The notes beneath the pieces were generated by a model. It did not search any database and was not told where the DNA came from. It was given only the letters and a program-made list of their open reading frames with translations. Shown here in pieces: positions 1-6,523 of a stretch of 6,927 nucleotides of DNA; position 1 is the stretch's first letter, and each line of letters opens with the position of its first letter. Position numbers and translations under genes: made by a program. Source of the DNA: Gemmatimonadales bacterium UBA7835 (GTDB lineage Bacteria; Gemmatimonadota; Gemmatimonadetes; Longimicrobiales; Gaopeijiaceae); assembly GCA_002500925.1 (NCBI GenBank), contig DLTN01000064.1, forward strand, positions 80,022 to 86,948, written 5' to 3'.

Positions 1-299
1 ACAAGTTTGGGCGTATGCTCAAGTCGGTTGAGTGTCTCGTTGGCGTGTAGGCAGAAGCAATATTTCCATTCAGGATCTGCCTCTGAGAGCATGCCGATAT
101 TCGCACCCGCACAGAAGAATTTTTCACCCGCTCCGGTGATCACGATTACTTCGACTGACTGGTCGAAGCGCGCCTTTATGATACTCTCGTCCAGCTGGCG
201 CATCATCTCATGCGTGTACGTGTTCGCTGGCGGATCGTCGAGGGTTAGAAGAGCTACTTTTCCACGAGCCTCATAATGAACCAATACCGAATCGGACAT
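1..299 (-). CDS. Enoyl-CoA hydratase/isomerase (crotonase) family protein, N-terminal part
   Basis: The reverse strand encodes 99 complete N-terminal residues from an ATG at 299-297 and then runs off the left edge. The fragment starts MSDSVLVHYEARGKVALLTL, the usual first beta-hairpin of crotonases. It continues with PPANTYTHEMM and reaches the first oxyanion-hole segment, GEKFFCAGANIGML, at about residues 58-71. Crotonases of this type normally have about 255-300 residues, so roughly two thirds are missing, including the second oxyanion-hole glycine and the catalytic glutamates. The family handles acyl-CoA thioesters (hydration, isomerisation, ring cleavage) in the cytoplasm. The exact substrate cannot be told from this part. 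Asparagine stands where many members have aspartate (CAGAD), a variation also known in other subgroups. Upstream of the ATG there is only a weak purine stretch (GGGAAAG). The gene is divergent from the NfeD-floA cluster. Confidence 0.9.
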   Translation of the reverse strand, partial: MSDSVLVHYEARGKVALLTLDDPPANTYTHEMMRQLDESIIKARFDQSVEVIVITGAGEKFFCAGANIGMLSEADPEWKYCFCLHANETLNRLEHTPKL

Positions 300-618
300 C
301 TAAACTTTCCCGTATAAGTGGATGCTGACCGCTGCCCTGTTTACTCGGAAACTAAGATGATTTCGATGATCAATCACAGTCTGCGAGAAGTTGAAAGGTC
401 CCAGGGCGAGACTCAGCGGTCAACCGGGGAAAGCCGCGTATCCAAGTGCTGATGTTCAGTTATACGAGATGGGGTTGATAGTATCTCGTTATGCCAAGCT
501 CAGTTCGCCGACTTGAGGAGGTTGTTAATTGAGTGGGCAGAGCGCACCCACTCGCTTTCTGTGGTGTATTAGACTTCATACCTTGTCTTTACCGGAAAAT
601 CCCCGAGAGGCCGTTACC
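300..618. other. Divergent intergenic/leader region between the crotonase gene and the NfeD gene
   Basis: This 319-base stretch must hold the leftward promoter of the crotonase gene and the rightward promoter of the NfeD-floA cluster. I find no convincing pair of -35 and -10 boxes for either. TTATAC-like sequences occur on both strands without a good partner. It contains two inverted-repeat arrangements, 326-339 with 402-422, and 464-470 with 483-489. It also holds a near-perfect Shine-Dalgarno sequence at 515-522. Bases 529-618 are open in frame with the NfeD gene and could be translated as an N-terminal extension from TTG 529. No separate gene is evident here. Confidence 0.6.
515..522 (+). 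promoter_or_regulatory. Strong ribosome binding site ahead of TTG 529
   Basis: GAGGAGGT at 515-522 contains seven bases fully complementary to the 16S rRNA tail (AGGAGGT). It lies 6 bases before an in-frame TTG at 529. It is the best Shine-Dalgarno match I see in the window and supports either an N-terminally extended NfeD protein or translation of the 529-618 leader. The competing site GAGAGG at 605-610 is weaker but serves an ATG followed directly by a signal peptide. Confidence 0.5.
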
Positions 619-1989
619 ATGATCCGCCGAATTCCGTCCATCGCTCTATTAGCTGCTTTTAGCTGCGTGCTTCCTGCGCCGGTGTTTGGCCAATTAGACG
701 ATGTGGTGATCCGTGTTCCTGTTACAGGAGTGGTTGAACTTGGCTTAGCCCCTTTCATTGAACGAAGCCTAGAAGAAGCCGCGGAGTCTGGAGCCGCTGC
801 TGTAGTTCTTGATATGGACACGCCTGGCGGTAGGGTGGACGCTGCAGAGCGGATCGCTGATGCGCTCTCTGATTCTCCAGTTCCAGTGTATACGCTGGTT
901 AACCGTCGTGCCTATTCGGCCGGTGCGCTGATTGCACTCGCCACAGATCGGATCTACATGCGTCCGGGTTCGGTGATTGGTGCTGCTACTCCAGTTGATG
1001 GAAGTGGCACAAAGGCTCCCGAAAAGATCGTGTCAGCGATGAGAAGCCAGATGCGGGCTTTAGCTGAAGAAGCGAATCTAGATCCGGAAGTCGCAGCTGC
1101 GATGGTTGATGAAGACATCGAAATTGAGGGAGTTACCGAAGCAGGAAAGCTTCTGACACTCACCACTGAGGAGGCGTCGGATCTCGATTACGCTGTTGAA
1201 GTCGACAATCTTTCTGCGCTTCTGGATGACGCAGAAATAGAAGGTGCGACCGTCACAACTGCCGAAGCGAACTGGGCCGAGCGAGTCGTCCGGTTCTTCT
1301 CCAATCCGGTAGTGGCTCCGTTCTTGCTATCGCTTGGCTTCTTGGGGCTAATCACCGAGATCAAGTCGCCGTCGTTTGGGTTGGCCGGAGGAGCCGGGTT
1401 ACTGGCTCTATCGCTCTTTTTCGGTTCCCACCTGATCATTGGACTCGCTGGTCTCGAAGACATCCTTGTCTTTGCCTTGGGTCTAGCCCTGATTGGGGTT
1501 GAGGTATTCTTAATTCCTGGTTTTGGTCTTTTTGGCCTTCTAGGGGGGATTGGCGTTCTCGCCGGTCTCTACATGAGTATGCTTGGAGGACTGCCGACAT
1601 CGCCCGACTTTACAAGGGCTGGCATGGTGCTCAGTACGACCGTAGTGCTCATTGTCGTAATGGCATGGGTAGTAATCAAAACTCTGCCCGGAACATCAAG
1701 GCTGGCTCGAAGCGGTATCCTGCTGATGGACAGTACTGATCGGGAGACCGGCTATGAGTCGGCTGAATCACGCGTCGATCTGATTGGTATGATGGGAGAG
1801 GCTATCACCGATTTGCGACCGGCCGGGACCGCCCAATTCGGAGACGAGCGGATTGATGTCGTTTCAGAATCGGAGTGGATTACGGAAGGATCGGCGGTAA
1901 AAGTCGTCAGTGCCGAAGGCTATCGTCACGTAGTTAGAGTCATGGGACAGTCAAAGTCTGAAGAAGGTTCGTCCACTCAGGAGAGCTAG
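619..1989 (+). CDS. nfeD: Long NfeD-family membrane-bound serine protease (ClpP-like domain plus NfeD OB-fold)
   Basis: Protein of 456 residues from ATG 619, chosen because a signal peptide starts there (MIRRIPSIALLAAFS..., predicted cleavage near VFG-Q at residues 24-25) and GAGAGG lies 8 bases upstream. TTG 529, behind a stronger ribosome site, would add 30 residues. Residues about 28-200 form a ClpP/SppA-like protease domain: the DTPGG loop at 67-71, nucleophile Ser100 in AYSAGAL, and Lys136 in APEKI. I align these with the Ser97/Lys138 dyad of Pyrococcus PH1510, so it looks catalytically competent. Residues about 231-356 carry four or five hydrophobic segments. Residues about 387-442 form the C-terminal OB-fold. 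This is the long class of NfeD, typically encoded beside flotillin or stomatin genes, and floA follows. By analogy with PH1510/PH1511 it may process membrane-associated partners. The name NfeD is historical and does not imply nodulation. The OB-fold is probably cytoplasmic and the protease domain external. Confidence 0.93.
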   Translation: MIRRIPSIALLAAFSCVLPAPVFGQLDDVVIRVPVTGVVELGLAPFIERSLEEAAESGAAAVVLDMDTPGGRVDAAERIADALSDSPVPVYTLVNRRAYSAGALIALATDRIYMRPGSVIGAATPVDGSGTKAPEKIVSAMRSQMRALAEEANLDPEVAAAMVDEDIEIEGVTEAGKLLTLTTEEASDLDYAVEVDNLSALLDDAEIEGATVTTAEANWAERVVRFFSNPVVAPFLLSLGFLGLITEIKSPSFGLAGGAGLLALSLFFGSHLIIGLAGLEDILVFALGLALIGVEVFLIPGFGLFGLLGGIGVLAGLYMSMLGGLPTSPDFTRAGMVLSTTVVLIVVMAWVVIKTLPGTSRLARSGILLMDSTDRETGYESAESRVDLIGMMGEAITDLRPAGTAQFGDERIDVVSESEWITEGSAVKVVSAEGYRHVVRVMGQSKSEEGSSTQES

Positions 1990-1996
1990 TTATCAT

Positions 1997-2116
1997 ATGA
2001 GGCAAGGTAGTCGCTTTGTCAGGCAACGGGCCTCAGCTTTTGATGGTCTAGGGCGACCGAGTTCGGCAGAACGATTGGAAGACAGCGTCACCGTTTACAG
2101 AAACCAATTTCGCTAG
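1997..2116 (+). CDS. Possible small open reading frame (39 codons) between the NfeD gene and floA
   Basis: ATG 1997 opens 39 codons ending at TAG 2114-2116, filling most of the 140-base gap. The product would begin MRQGSRFVRQRASAF and be basic, with no hydrophobic segment and no motif I recognise. An AGGAG sequence at 1979-1983 lies 13 bases upstream, farther than ideal. The stop overlaps the AGAGAG ribosome site of floA, which would permit translational coupling. The frame may be open by chance, and nothing in the sequence alone proves translation. Confidence 0.2.
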   Translation: MRQGSRFVRQRASAFDGLGRPSSAERLEDSVTVYRNQFR

Positions 2117-2129
2117 AGAGATCCAAACA

Positions 2130-3122
2130 ATGGACAGTGTTTTAATAGTCAACTCATTCCTTCTTTTCGGGTCCATCTTCCTAGTCGGCATGATTGCGTG
2201 GGCGATCCCGGTGCGGCTCTGGGTAGAAGCACTCTCGGCAGGGGTGACCGTAGGAATCGGCACACTGGTGGGAATGCGTTTGAGAAAGGTCTCTCCTCCC
2301 GCTGTGGTGCGGCCACTCATCAATGCTACTAAAGCCGGACTAGATCTCGATATCAACGCGCTAGAAGCTCATTATCTGGCAGGTGGTAACGTCGCTCGTG
2401 TCGTTGGAGCCCTGATCTCAGCAGACAAGGCAAGCATTGACCTGCCATTCAATCAGGCTGCTGCGATCGACCTGGCGGGACGAGATGTTTTTGAAGCGGT
2501 CCAGGTTTCGGTCAACCCGAAGGTGATCAACACCCCTAAGGTCGCGGCAATGGCGAAGGATGGGATTCAGCTGATAGCCATCGCCCGTGTCACTGTTCGC
2601 GCCAATATCAATCGGCTAGTTGGTGGTGCGGGAGAGGACACCATCCTGGCCCGAGTCGGTGAGGGTATTGTCTCAACGATTGGATCCGCGAATTCTCATA
2701 AGGATGTTTTAGAGAATCCTGATGGGATTTCAAAGACGGTTTTGGGTAAGGGGCTCGATTCCGGAACGGCCTTCGAGATCCTTTCGATCGACATTGCCGA
2801 TGTAGACGTTGGGAAGAATATCGGCGCCGAGCTTCAGACGGATCAGGCCGAGGCGGACAAGAGGGTGGCACAGGCTCGCGCTGAAGAGCGGCGAGCCATG
2901 GCTGTCGCCCAAGAACAGGAAATGAAAGCTCTGGTGGGACAGATGAGGGCTGAAGTGGTTAAGGCTGAAGCCGAGGTTCCGTTGGCACTCGCCGATGCTT
3001 TTCGCTCGGGCAACTTGGGCGTGATGGACTTCGTGAAGTACCGCAACATGGAGGCGGATACGAGCATGAGGAGTGCGATCGCCGGCCCGGACGAAGAGCA
3101 GAACGATCCGCTAGGCGAGTAA
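2130..3122 (+). CDS. floA: Flotillin-like protein FloA
   Basis: A 330-residue protein, the normal length for FloA/YqfA, which scaffolds functional membrane microdomains and affects membrane fluidity and signalling-protein organisation. Residues about 4-26 form a hydrophobic N-terminal segment. A second hydrophobic stretch at 33-49 leads into GMRLRKVSP and is probably membrane-associated or re-entrant. The PHB/SPFH region spans about residues 60-230, with hallmark stretches HYLAGGNVARVV, AAIDLAGRDVFEAVQVSVNP, RANINRLVGGAGEDT, VGEGIVSTIGS, and LGKGLDSGTAFEILSIDIAD. A charged, alanine-rich helical region from about 236 to 290 (including AEERRAMAVAQEQEM) is the oligomerising flotillin coiled coil. 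The ending GNLGVMDFVKYRNMEADT is typical of FloA. The start is supported by AGAGAG at 2115-2120, 9 bases before the ATG. The upstream NfeD-type protease gene is the usual partner. In Bacillus the equivalent pair belongs to the SigW envelope-stress regulon. No such promoter can be seen here. Confidence 0.97.
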   Translation: MDSVLIVNSFLLFGSIFLVGMIAWAIPVRLWVEALSAGVTVGIGTLVGMRLRKVSPPAVVRPLINATKAGLDLDINALEAHYLAGGNVARVVGALISADKASIDLPFNQAAAIDLAGRDVFEAVQVSVNPKVINTPKVAAMAKDGIQLIAIARVTVRANINRLVGGAGEDTILARVGEGIVSTIGSANSHKDVLENPDGISKTVLGKGLDSGTAFEILSIDIADVDVGKNIGAELQTDQAEADKRVAQARAEERRAMAVAQEQEMKALVGQMRAEVVKAEAEVPLALADAFRSGNLGVMDFVKYRNMEADTSMRSAIAGPDEEQNDPLGE

Positions 3123-3133
3123 CTGACTGACTT

Positions 3134-3796
3134 ATGGAAGAGCTGATCTTCTTCGCGTTGATCGCTTTCGCATCGATCATCGAATCGGTTTTTCGGCGGC
3201 GGAAAGCTAGGAGCGGTGGGGGCCCCGTTAAGGAGGCCCCCACCGGTGACCGGCAGACCGGCGACATTCAGTTTGAGTGGGGGCCGCCCCATTCAATCGA
3301 ATTGCCGACGTACGATTCGGATCCGTCGTATGATGAACTGGCTACGGTGGAGGAGACTGAGACTTCAACAGAGCCGTTCGTGCCCACGCCCCCGAGCATG
3401 CTGGAGAAGATTCTCGAAGCAGCGTCAGAAGCAATGGAGGATCCCAATGAAGAACGTCGTCTACGACAGAAATTAGAAAAACGAGACAAAGAGCTCCGTC
3501 GTATGCGTCTGGATTTGGAAAAGTCGAAACGTTCCGGAGCTTCTAGAAGGGGGTCAGTAGGCAAGCCTGCCTCGCATCACATACACCGAACGCACGCCGA
3601 ATTCGGCACAGATCCATCGGAACGGGCACCATCGGAGCAGGACGGATTGGATCCACTCGCGCGTGCACTTTCCGCCGAAGCAAAGGCGGTTCGTAGGCAA
3701 CTCCGAAGCGATAGTGCCTCTGCCTTGCGGCAGGCAATTGTTCTACAAGAAGTGCTCGGTCCACCGAAGGCCATGCAAGAGGACCCTTCCTCCTAA
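3134..3796 (+). CDS. Uncharacterised membrane-anchored coiled-coil protein downstream of floA
   Basis: A 220-residue protein that I do not recognise as a named family. Residues 3-19 (ELIFFALIAFASIIESV) form a hydrophobic segment followed at once by FRRRK, so the protein is probably a single-pass anchor with its bulk in the cytoplasm, the same side as the FloA coiled coil. Residues 25-90 are a glycine/proline-rich then strongly acidic low-complexity linker. Residues about 88-133 are highly charged with heptad-like spacing (EERRLRQKLEKRDKELRRMR), a likely coiled coil. Residues 135-170 look disordered. Residues 172-214 form a second helical region ending in ALRQAIVLQEVLGPPKAM. That tail resembles the ends of hypothetical proteins in several phyla (ILGPP/ILNRP type), from memory rather than a search. 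It starts 11 bases after the floA stop with no obvious Shine-Dalgarno sequence, so coupled translation is likely. A plausible role is a FloA/NfeD accessory, by inference from position only. Confidence 0.8.
   Translation: MEELIFFALIAFASIIESVFRRRKARSGGGPVKEAPTGDRQTGDIQFEWGPPHSIELPTYDSDPSYDELATVEETETSTEPFVPTPPSMLEKILEAASEAMEDPNEERRLRQKLEKRDKELRRMRLDLEKSKRSGASRRGSVGKPASHHIHRTHAEFGTDPSERAPSEQDGLDPLARALSAEAKAVRRQLRSDSASALRQAIVLQEVLGPPKAMQEDPSS
3214..3245 (+). repeat. GC-rich perfect inverted repeat inside the downstream gene
   Basis: CGGTGGGGGCC at 3214-3224 is the exact reverse complement of GGCCCCCACCG at 3235-3245, giving an 11-base-pair stem with a 10-base loop. It lies about 80 bases into the reading frame, in the glycine/proline linker. 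There is no T-run after it, so it is not a typical intrinsic terminator. A second copy of GTGGGGGCC at 3277-3285 could pair with the same right arm instead. Confidence 0.7.
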
Positions 3797-3811
3797 AGAC
3801 GAGTCGGCGGA

Positions 3812-6523
3812 TTACATCTCGCCTCGAGCCATCTTCCGCAGGACCGTTTGCAGAATACCTCCGTTCATGTAGTAATCGACGTCGACGTCAGAATCGAGTC
3901 GAGCAGCCACCTTGAACTCGGTCACTTTGCCGTCGTCTGCTCTAGCTGTGACTTGGACGGTGCAGCCGGGCTCCAACCCTCCTGAGATGCCGCTGATGTC
4001 GAATGTCTCACGTCCGTTGAGGCCCAAGGACGATGGCGTATCACCCTTGTGAAATTCCAGCGGGAGCACGCCCATTCCGACTAAATTGCTCCTGTGTATC
4101 CGCTCATAGCTCTCAGCGATGACTGCCTTTACGCCCAGAAGGATTGTGCCTTTTGCGGCCCAATCCCTCGAACTTCCCGTACCATATTCTTTTCCTGCAA
4201 GTACGATTAGTGGTGTGTCTTTTTCCTGGTAAAGCATAGATGCATCGTAGATCGGCATCACTTCGCCGGACGGAAGATGCTCCGTGTAGCCACCTTCTTT
4301 TCCGTCTAGCAGGAGATTTTTGATCCGCACGTTTCCAAACGTGCCGCGCATCATGACCTCGTGGTTTCCGCGACGAGATCCGAAGGTGTTGAAGTCTTTG
4401 ACTGTCACTTCGTGATCGCGGAGATAAAGACCGGCTGGCTCTGCTTTTGGGATCGCACCGGCCGGGGAGATATGATCGGTGGTGACCGATTGACCCATCA
4501 GGGCCAGGACACGGGCTCCTTCGATGTCCTCTGAAGCGGGGACATCCATTGACATTCCCTCGAAGAAGGGGGGACGTCTCACGTATGTGGAATCGGTGTC
4601 CCATTCATACAGGTTGCTTTCTTCTGGGAGAGGCAGTGCTTGCCAGTTCTCGTCACCTGTGGTGACGACGGAGTAGCGTCTGGTAAACATCTCAGCCTTT
4701 AGAGATCTGGCTACCGTTTCGCTGACTTCACTGGGAGAGGGCCAGATGTCTCTCAGGTATACCGGCTGACCGTCGCTACCCATCCCCAAGGGTTCGCTCT
4801 CTAAATCCAGATCCATACGGCCTGCGAGTGCGTAGGCTACTACTAAGCCTGGAGAGGCAAGATAGTTGGCCCGCACGAGGGGATGTATACGTGCTTCGAA
4901 ATTCCGATTTCCTGAGAGGACAGACGATACGACTAATCCGTTCTCTTCGACTGCTGCATGAATATGCTCAGGTAATGGCCCTGAATTCCCTATGCACGTC
5001 ATACAACCGTAGCCAACGATGTGGAAGCGGAGTTCTTCCAGATAAGGCAGTAGGCCAGACTCGGTCAGGTAATCAGTGACCACCTGACTCCCTGGTGCCA
5101 TTGCCGTCTTAACCCAAGGCTTAACCGTGAGACCTTTCTCCACGGCTTTCTTGGCTAGAAGTCCAGCTCCGACCATGACGGAGGGGTTTGAGGTGTTTGT
5201 ACAGCTAGTGATCGATGCAATTACTACTGTCCCATCCGAAATCTCTACCGTGCTGTCGTCCCCTGCGACCTTCACCTTGCGCTCACCAGTGAGATCATGT
5301 CCCGAGGGAACTAGCGCTGGAAGATCTTTTTTGAATTGACGGCCCATGTCGACCATAGATATCCGGTCTTGAGGACGCTTTGGACCAGCCAGACTAGGCT
5401 CGACAGTAGAGAGGTCTAATTCGAGCACAGAGGTGAACTCTGGGTCGGGAGTGTCGTCCGTCCGGAAGATCCCTAATTCTTTGGTTATGGTCTCTACCCG
5501 AGCTATCATCGCTTCATCCCGTCCCGTGCCCCTTAGGTACTGGATAGTCGAGTCGTCGACGGGGAAGAAGCCTATGGTAGCGCCGTATTCCGGAGCCATA
5601 TTGGCAAGGGTCGCCATGTCCGGTAGGGTCAGGTTACTAAGACCGGCACCGTAGTATTCCACGAACCGACCCACTACGCCGTGCTCCCGCAGCATCTCTG
5701 TTACACAAAGCACTAGGTCGGTTGCAGTAGCACCATCAGGAAGCGTTCCGGTCAGCTTCATCCCCACTACCTCGGGGAGCAGCATGTAGTAGGGCTGACC
5801 CAACACAACGGCTTCAGCCTCGATCCCTCCGACTCCCCACCCGACTACGCCCAGGCCGTTGACCATGGTGGTGTGTGAGTCCGTGCCAACGAGTGTGTCG
5901 GGATAGGCTAGGAAAGATCCGTCGTGCTCGCGTCGGTGAATCACCGACGCCAAGTACTCCAAGTTCACCTGGTGGACGATCCCGGTTCCCGGTGGTACAA
6001 CGGAGAAGTTGTCAAATGCCTCCTGAGCCCATCGAAGGAGAGCATAACGTTCTCGGTTTCGTTCGAATTCTTTCTCGACGTTTAACCGAAAAGCTTCTTG
6101 GAAGCCGAAGTGATCGACTTGGACGGAATGGTCGATTACCAGGTCTGCTGGTACGACCGGGTTGATTCGCGAGGGGTCTCCCCCCAGCTCACGGATGCCG
6201 TCACGCATTGCCGCTAGATCGACCACCGCTGGCACCCCAGTGAAATCCTGCAGCACGACCCGAGTCGGCATGAAAGGGAGAGCTGAGCCCGAGTTTGCCG
6301 GACTCCAGTTGGCGACTGATAGCACCTGGTCTTGGCTTACGTATGAGCCGCCTGCATGGCGCAGCGCATTTTCAAGCAGAATCCGAATTGAGAAGGGAAG
6401 GCGATCGAGGGTGTCGATTATCCCATCTTCTTGAAGACGTGAAAGCTTGTAAAAAGAGGTTTCCCCTTCCGGAAGGTCGATGTTGGTGAGAGCGCCGAAA
6501 GGATCGCGAATGTGTTTCGCCAC
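3812..6523 (-). CDS. acnA: Aconitate hydratase A (AcnA/IRP1-type aconitase)
   Basis: A 903-residue cytoplasmic enzyme that interconverts citrate and isocitrate through cis-aconitate in the citric acid cycle and glyoxylate shunt. Length and domain order match bacterial AcnA and IRP1. Domains 1-3 cover about residues 1-540 and carry the [4Fe-4S] cluster ligands Cys441 (SITSCTNTSN), Cys507 and Cys510 (GYGCMTCIGNSG). Their spacing of 66 and 3 residues equals that of IRP1 (437, 503, 506). The GTDSHTTM motif lies at 213-220. The C-terminal swivel domain (about 660-903) carries SRRGNHEVMMRGTF at 716-729 and the active-site arginine loop GTGSSRDW at 781-788. The start is GTG at 6523-6521, preceded by GGAG 5 bases upstream, and the protein opens MAKHIRDPFGAL as expected for the family. 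The frame is intact. It converges on the flotillin cluster, and its 5' side faces a gap before tRNA-Leu. The AcnA family is generally the oxidative-stress-resistant aconitase and in some bacteria binds mRNA when it loses its cluster. Confidence 0.98.
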   Translation of the reverse strand: MAKHIRDPFGALTNIDLPEGETSFYKLSRLQEDGIIDTLDRLPFSIRILLENALRHAGGSYVSQDQVLSVANWSPANSGSALPFMPTRVVLQDFTGVPAVVDLAAMRDGIRELGGDPSRINPVVPADLVIDHSVQVDHFGFQEAFRLNVEKEFERNRERYALLRWAQEAFDNFSVVPPGTGIVHQVNLEYLASVIHRREHDGSFLAYPDTLVGTDSHTTMVNGLGVVGWGVGGIEAEAVVLGQPYYMLLPEVVGMKLTGTLPDGATATDLVLCVTEMLREHGVVGRFVEYYGAGLSNLTLPDMATLANMAPEYGATIGFFPVDDSTIQYLRGTGRDEAMIARVETITKELGIFRTDDTPDPEFTSVLELDLSTVEPSLAGPKRPQDRISMVDMGRQFKKDLPALVPSGHDLTGERKVKVAGDDSTVEISDGTVVIASITSCTNTSNPSVMVGAGLLAKKAVEKGLTVKPWVKTAMAPGSQVVTDYLTESGLLPYLEELRFHIVGYGCMTCIGNSGPLPEHIHAAVEENGLVVSSVLSGNRNFEARIHPLVRANYLASPGLVVAYALAGRMDLDLESEPLGMGSDGQPVYLRDIWPSPSEVSETVARSLKAEMFTRRYSVVTTGDENWQALPLPEESNLYEWDTDSTYVRRPPFFEGMSMDVPASEDIEGARVLALMGQSVTTDHISPAGAIPKAEPAGLYLRDHEVTVKDFNTFGSRRGNHEVMMRGTFGNVRIKNLLLDGKEGGYTEHLPSGEVMPIYDASMLYQEKDTPLIVLAGKEYGTGSSRDWAAKGTILLGVKAVIAESYERIHRSNLVGMGVLPLEFHKGDTPSSLGLNGRETFDISGISGGLEPGCTVQVTARADDGKVTEFKVAARLDSDVDVDYYMNGGILQTVLRKMARGEM

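Noticed and set aside
7..276. Forward open frame of 89 codons at the left edge
   Set aside because: The opposite strand reads as a clear crotonase N-terminus. The forward product is serine-rich shadow translation.
1998..2041. Terminator-like TGAGGC...GCCTCA followed by TTTT between the NfeD gene and floA
   Set aside because: The stem is only 6 pairs, the loop is 26 bases and the T-run is 4. This is too weak for an intrinsic terminator.
2843..3292. 149-codon reverse-strand open frame crossing the end of floA and the start of the third gene
   Set aside because: It is antisense to a strongly conserved FloA coiled-coil region, serine-rich, with no recognisable domain.
3878..3889. 12-base palindrome GACGTCGACGTC near the 3' end of acnA
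   Set aside because: It encodes the alternating Asp-Val stretch near the aconitase C-terminus (DSDVDVDYY), so codon choice explains it.
4113..4604. 163-codon reverse-strand open frame inside acnA
   Set aside because: It is an alternate frame of the well-supported aconitase gene, with an arginine/serine-rich composition typical of shadow translation.
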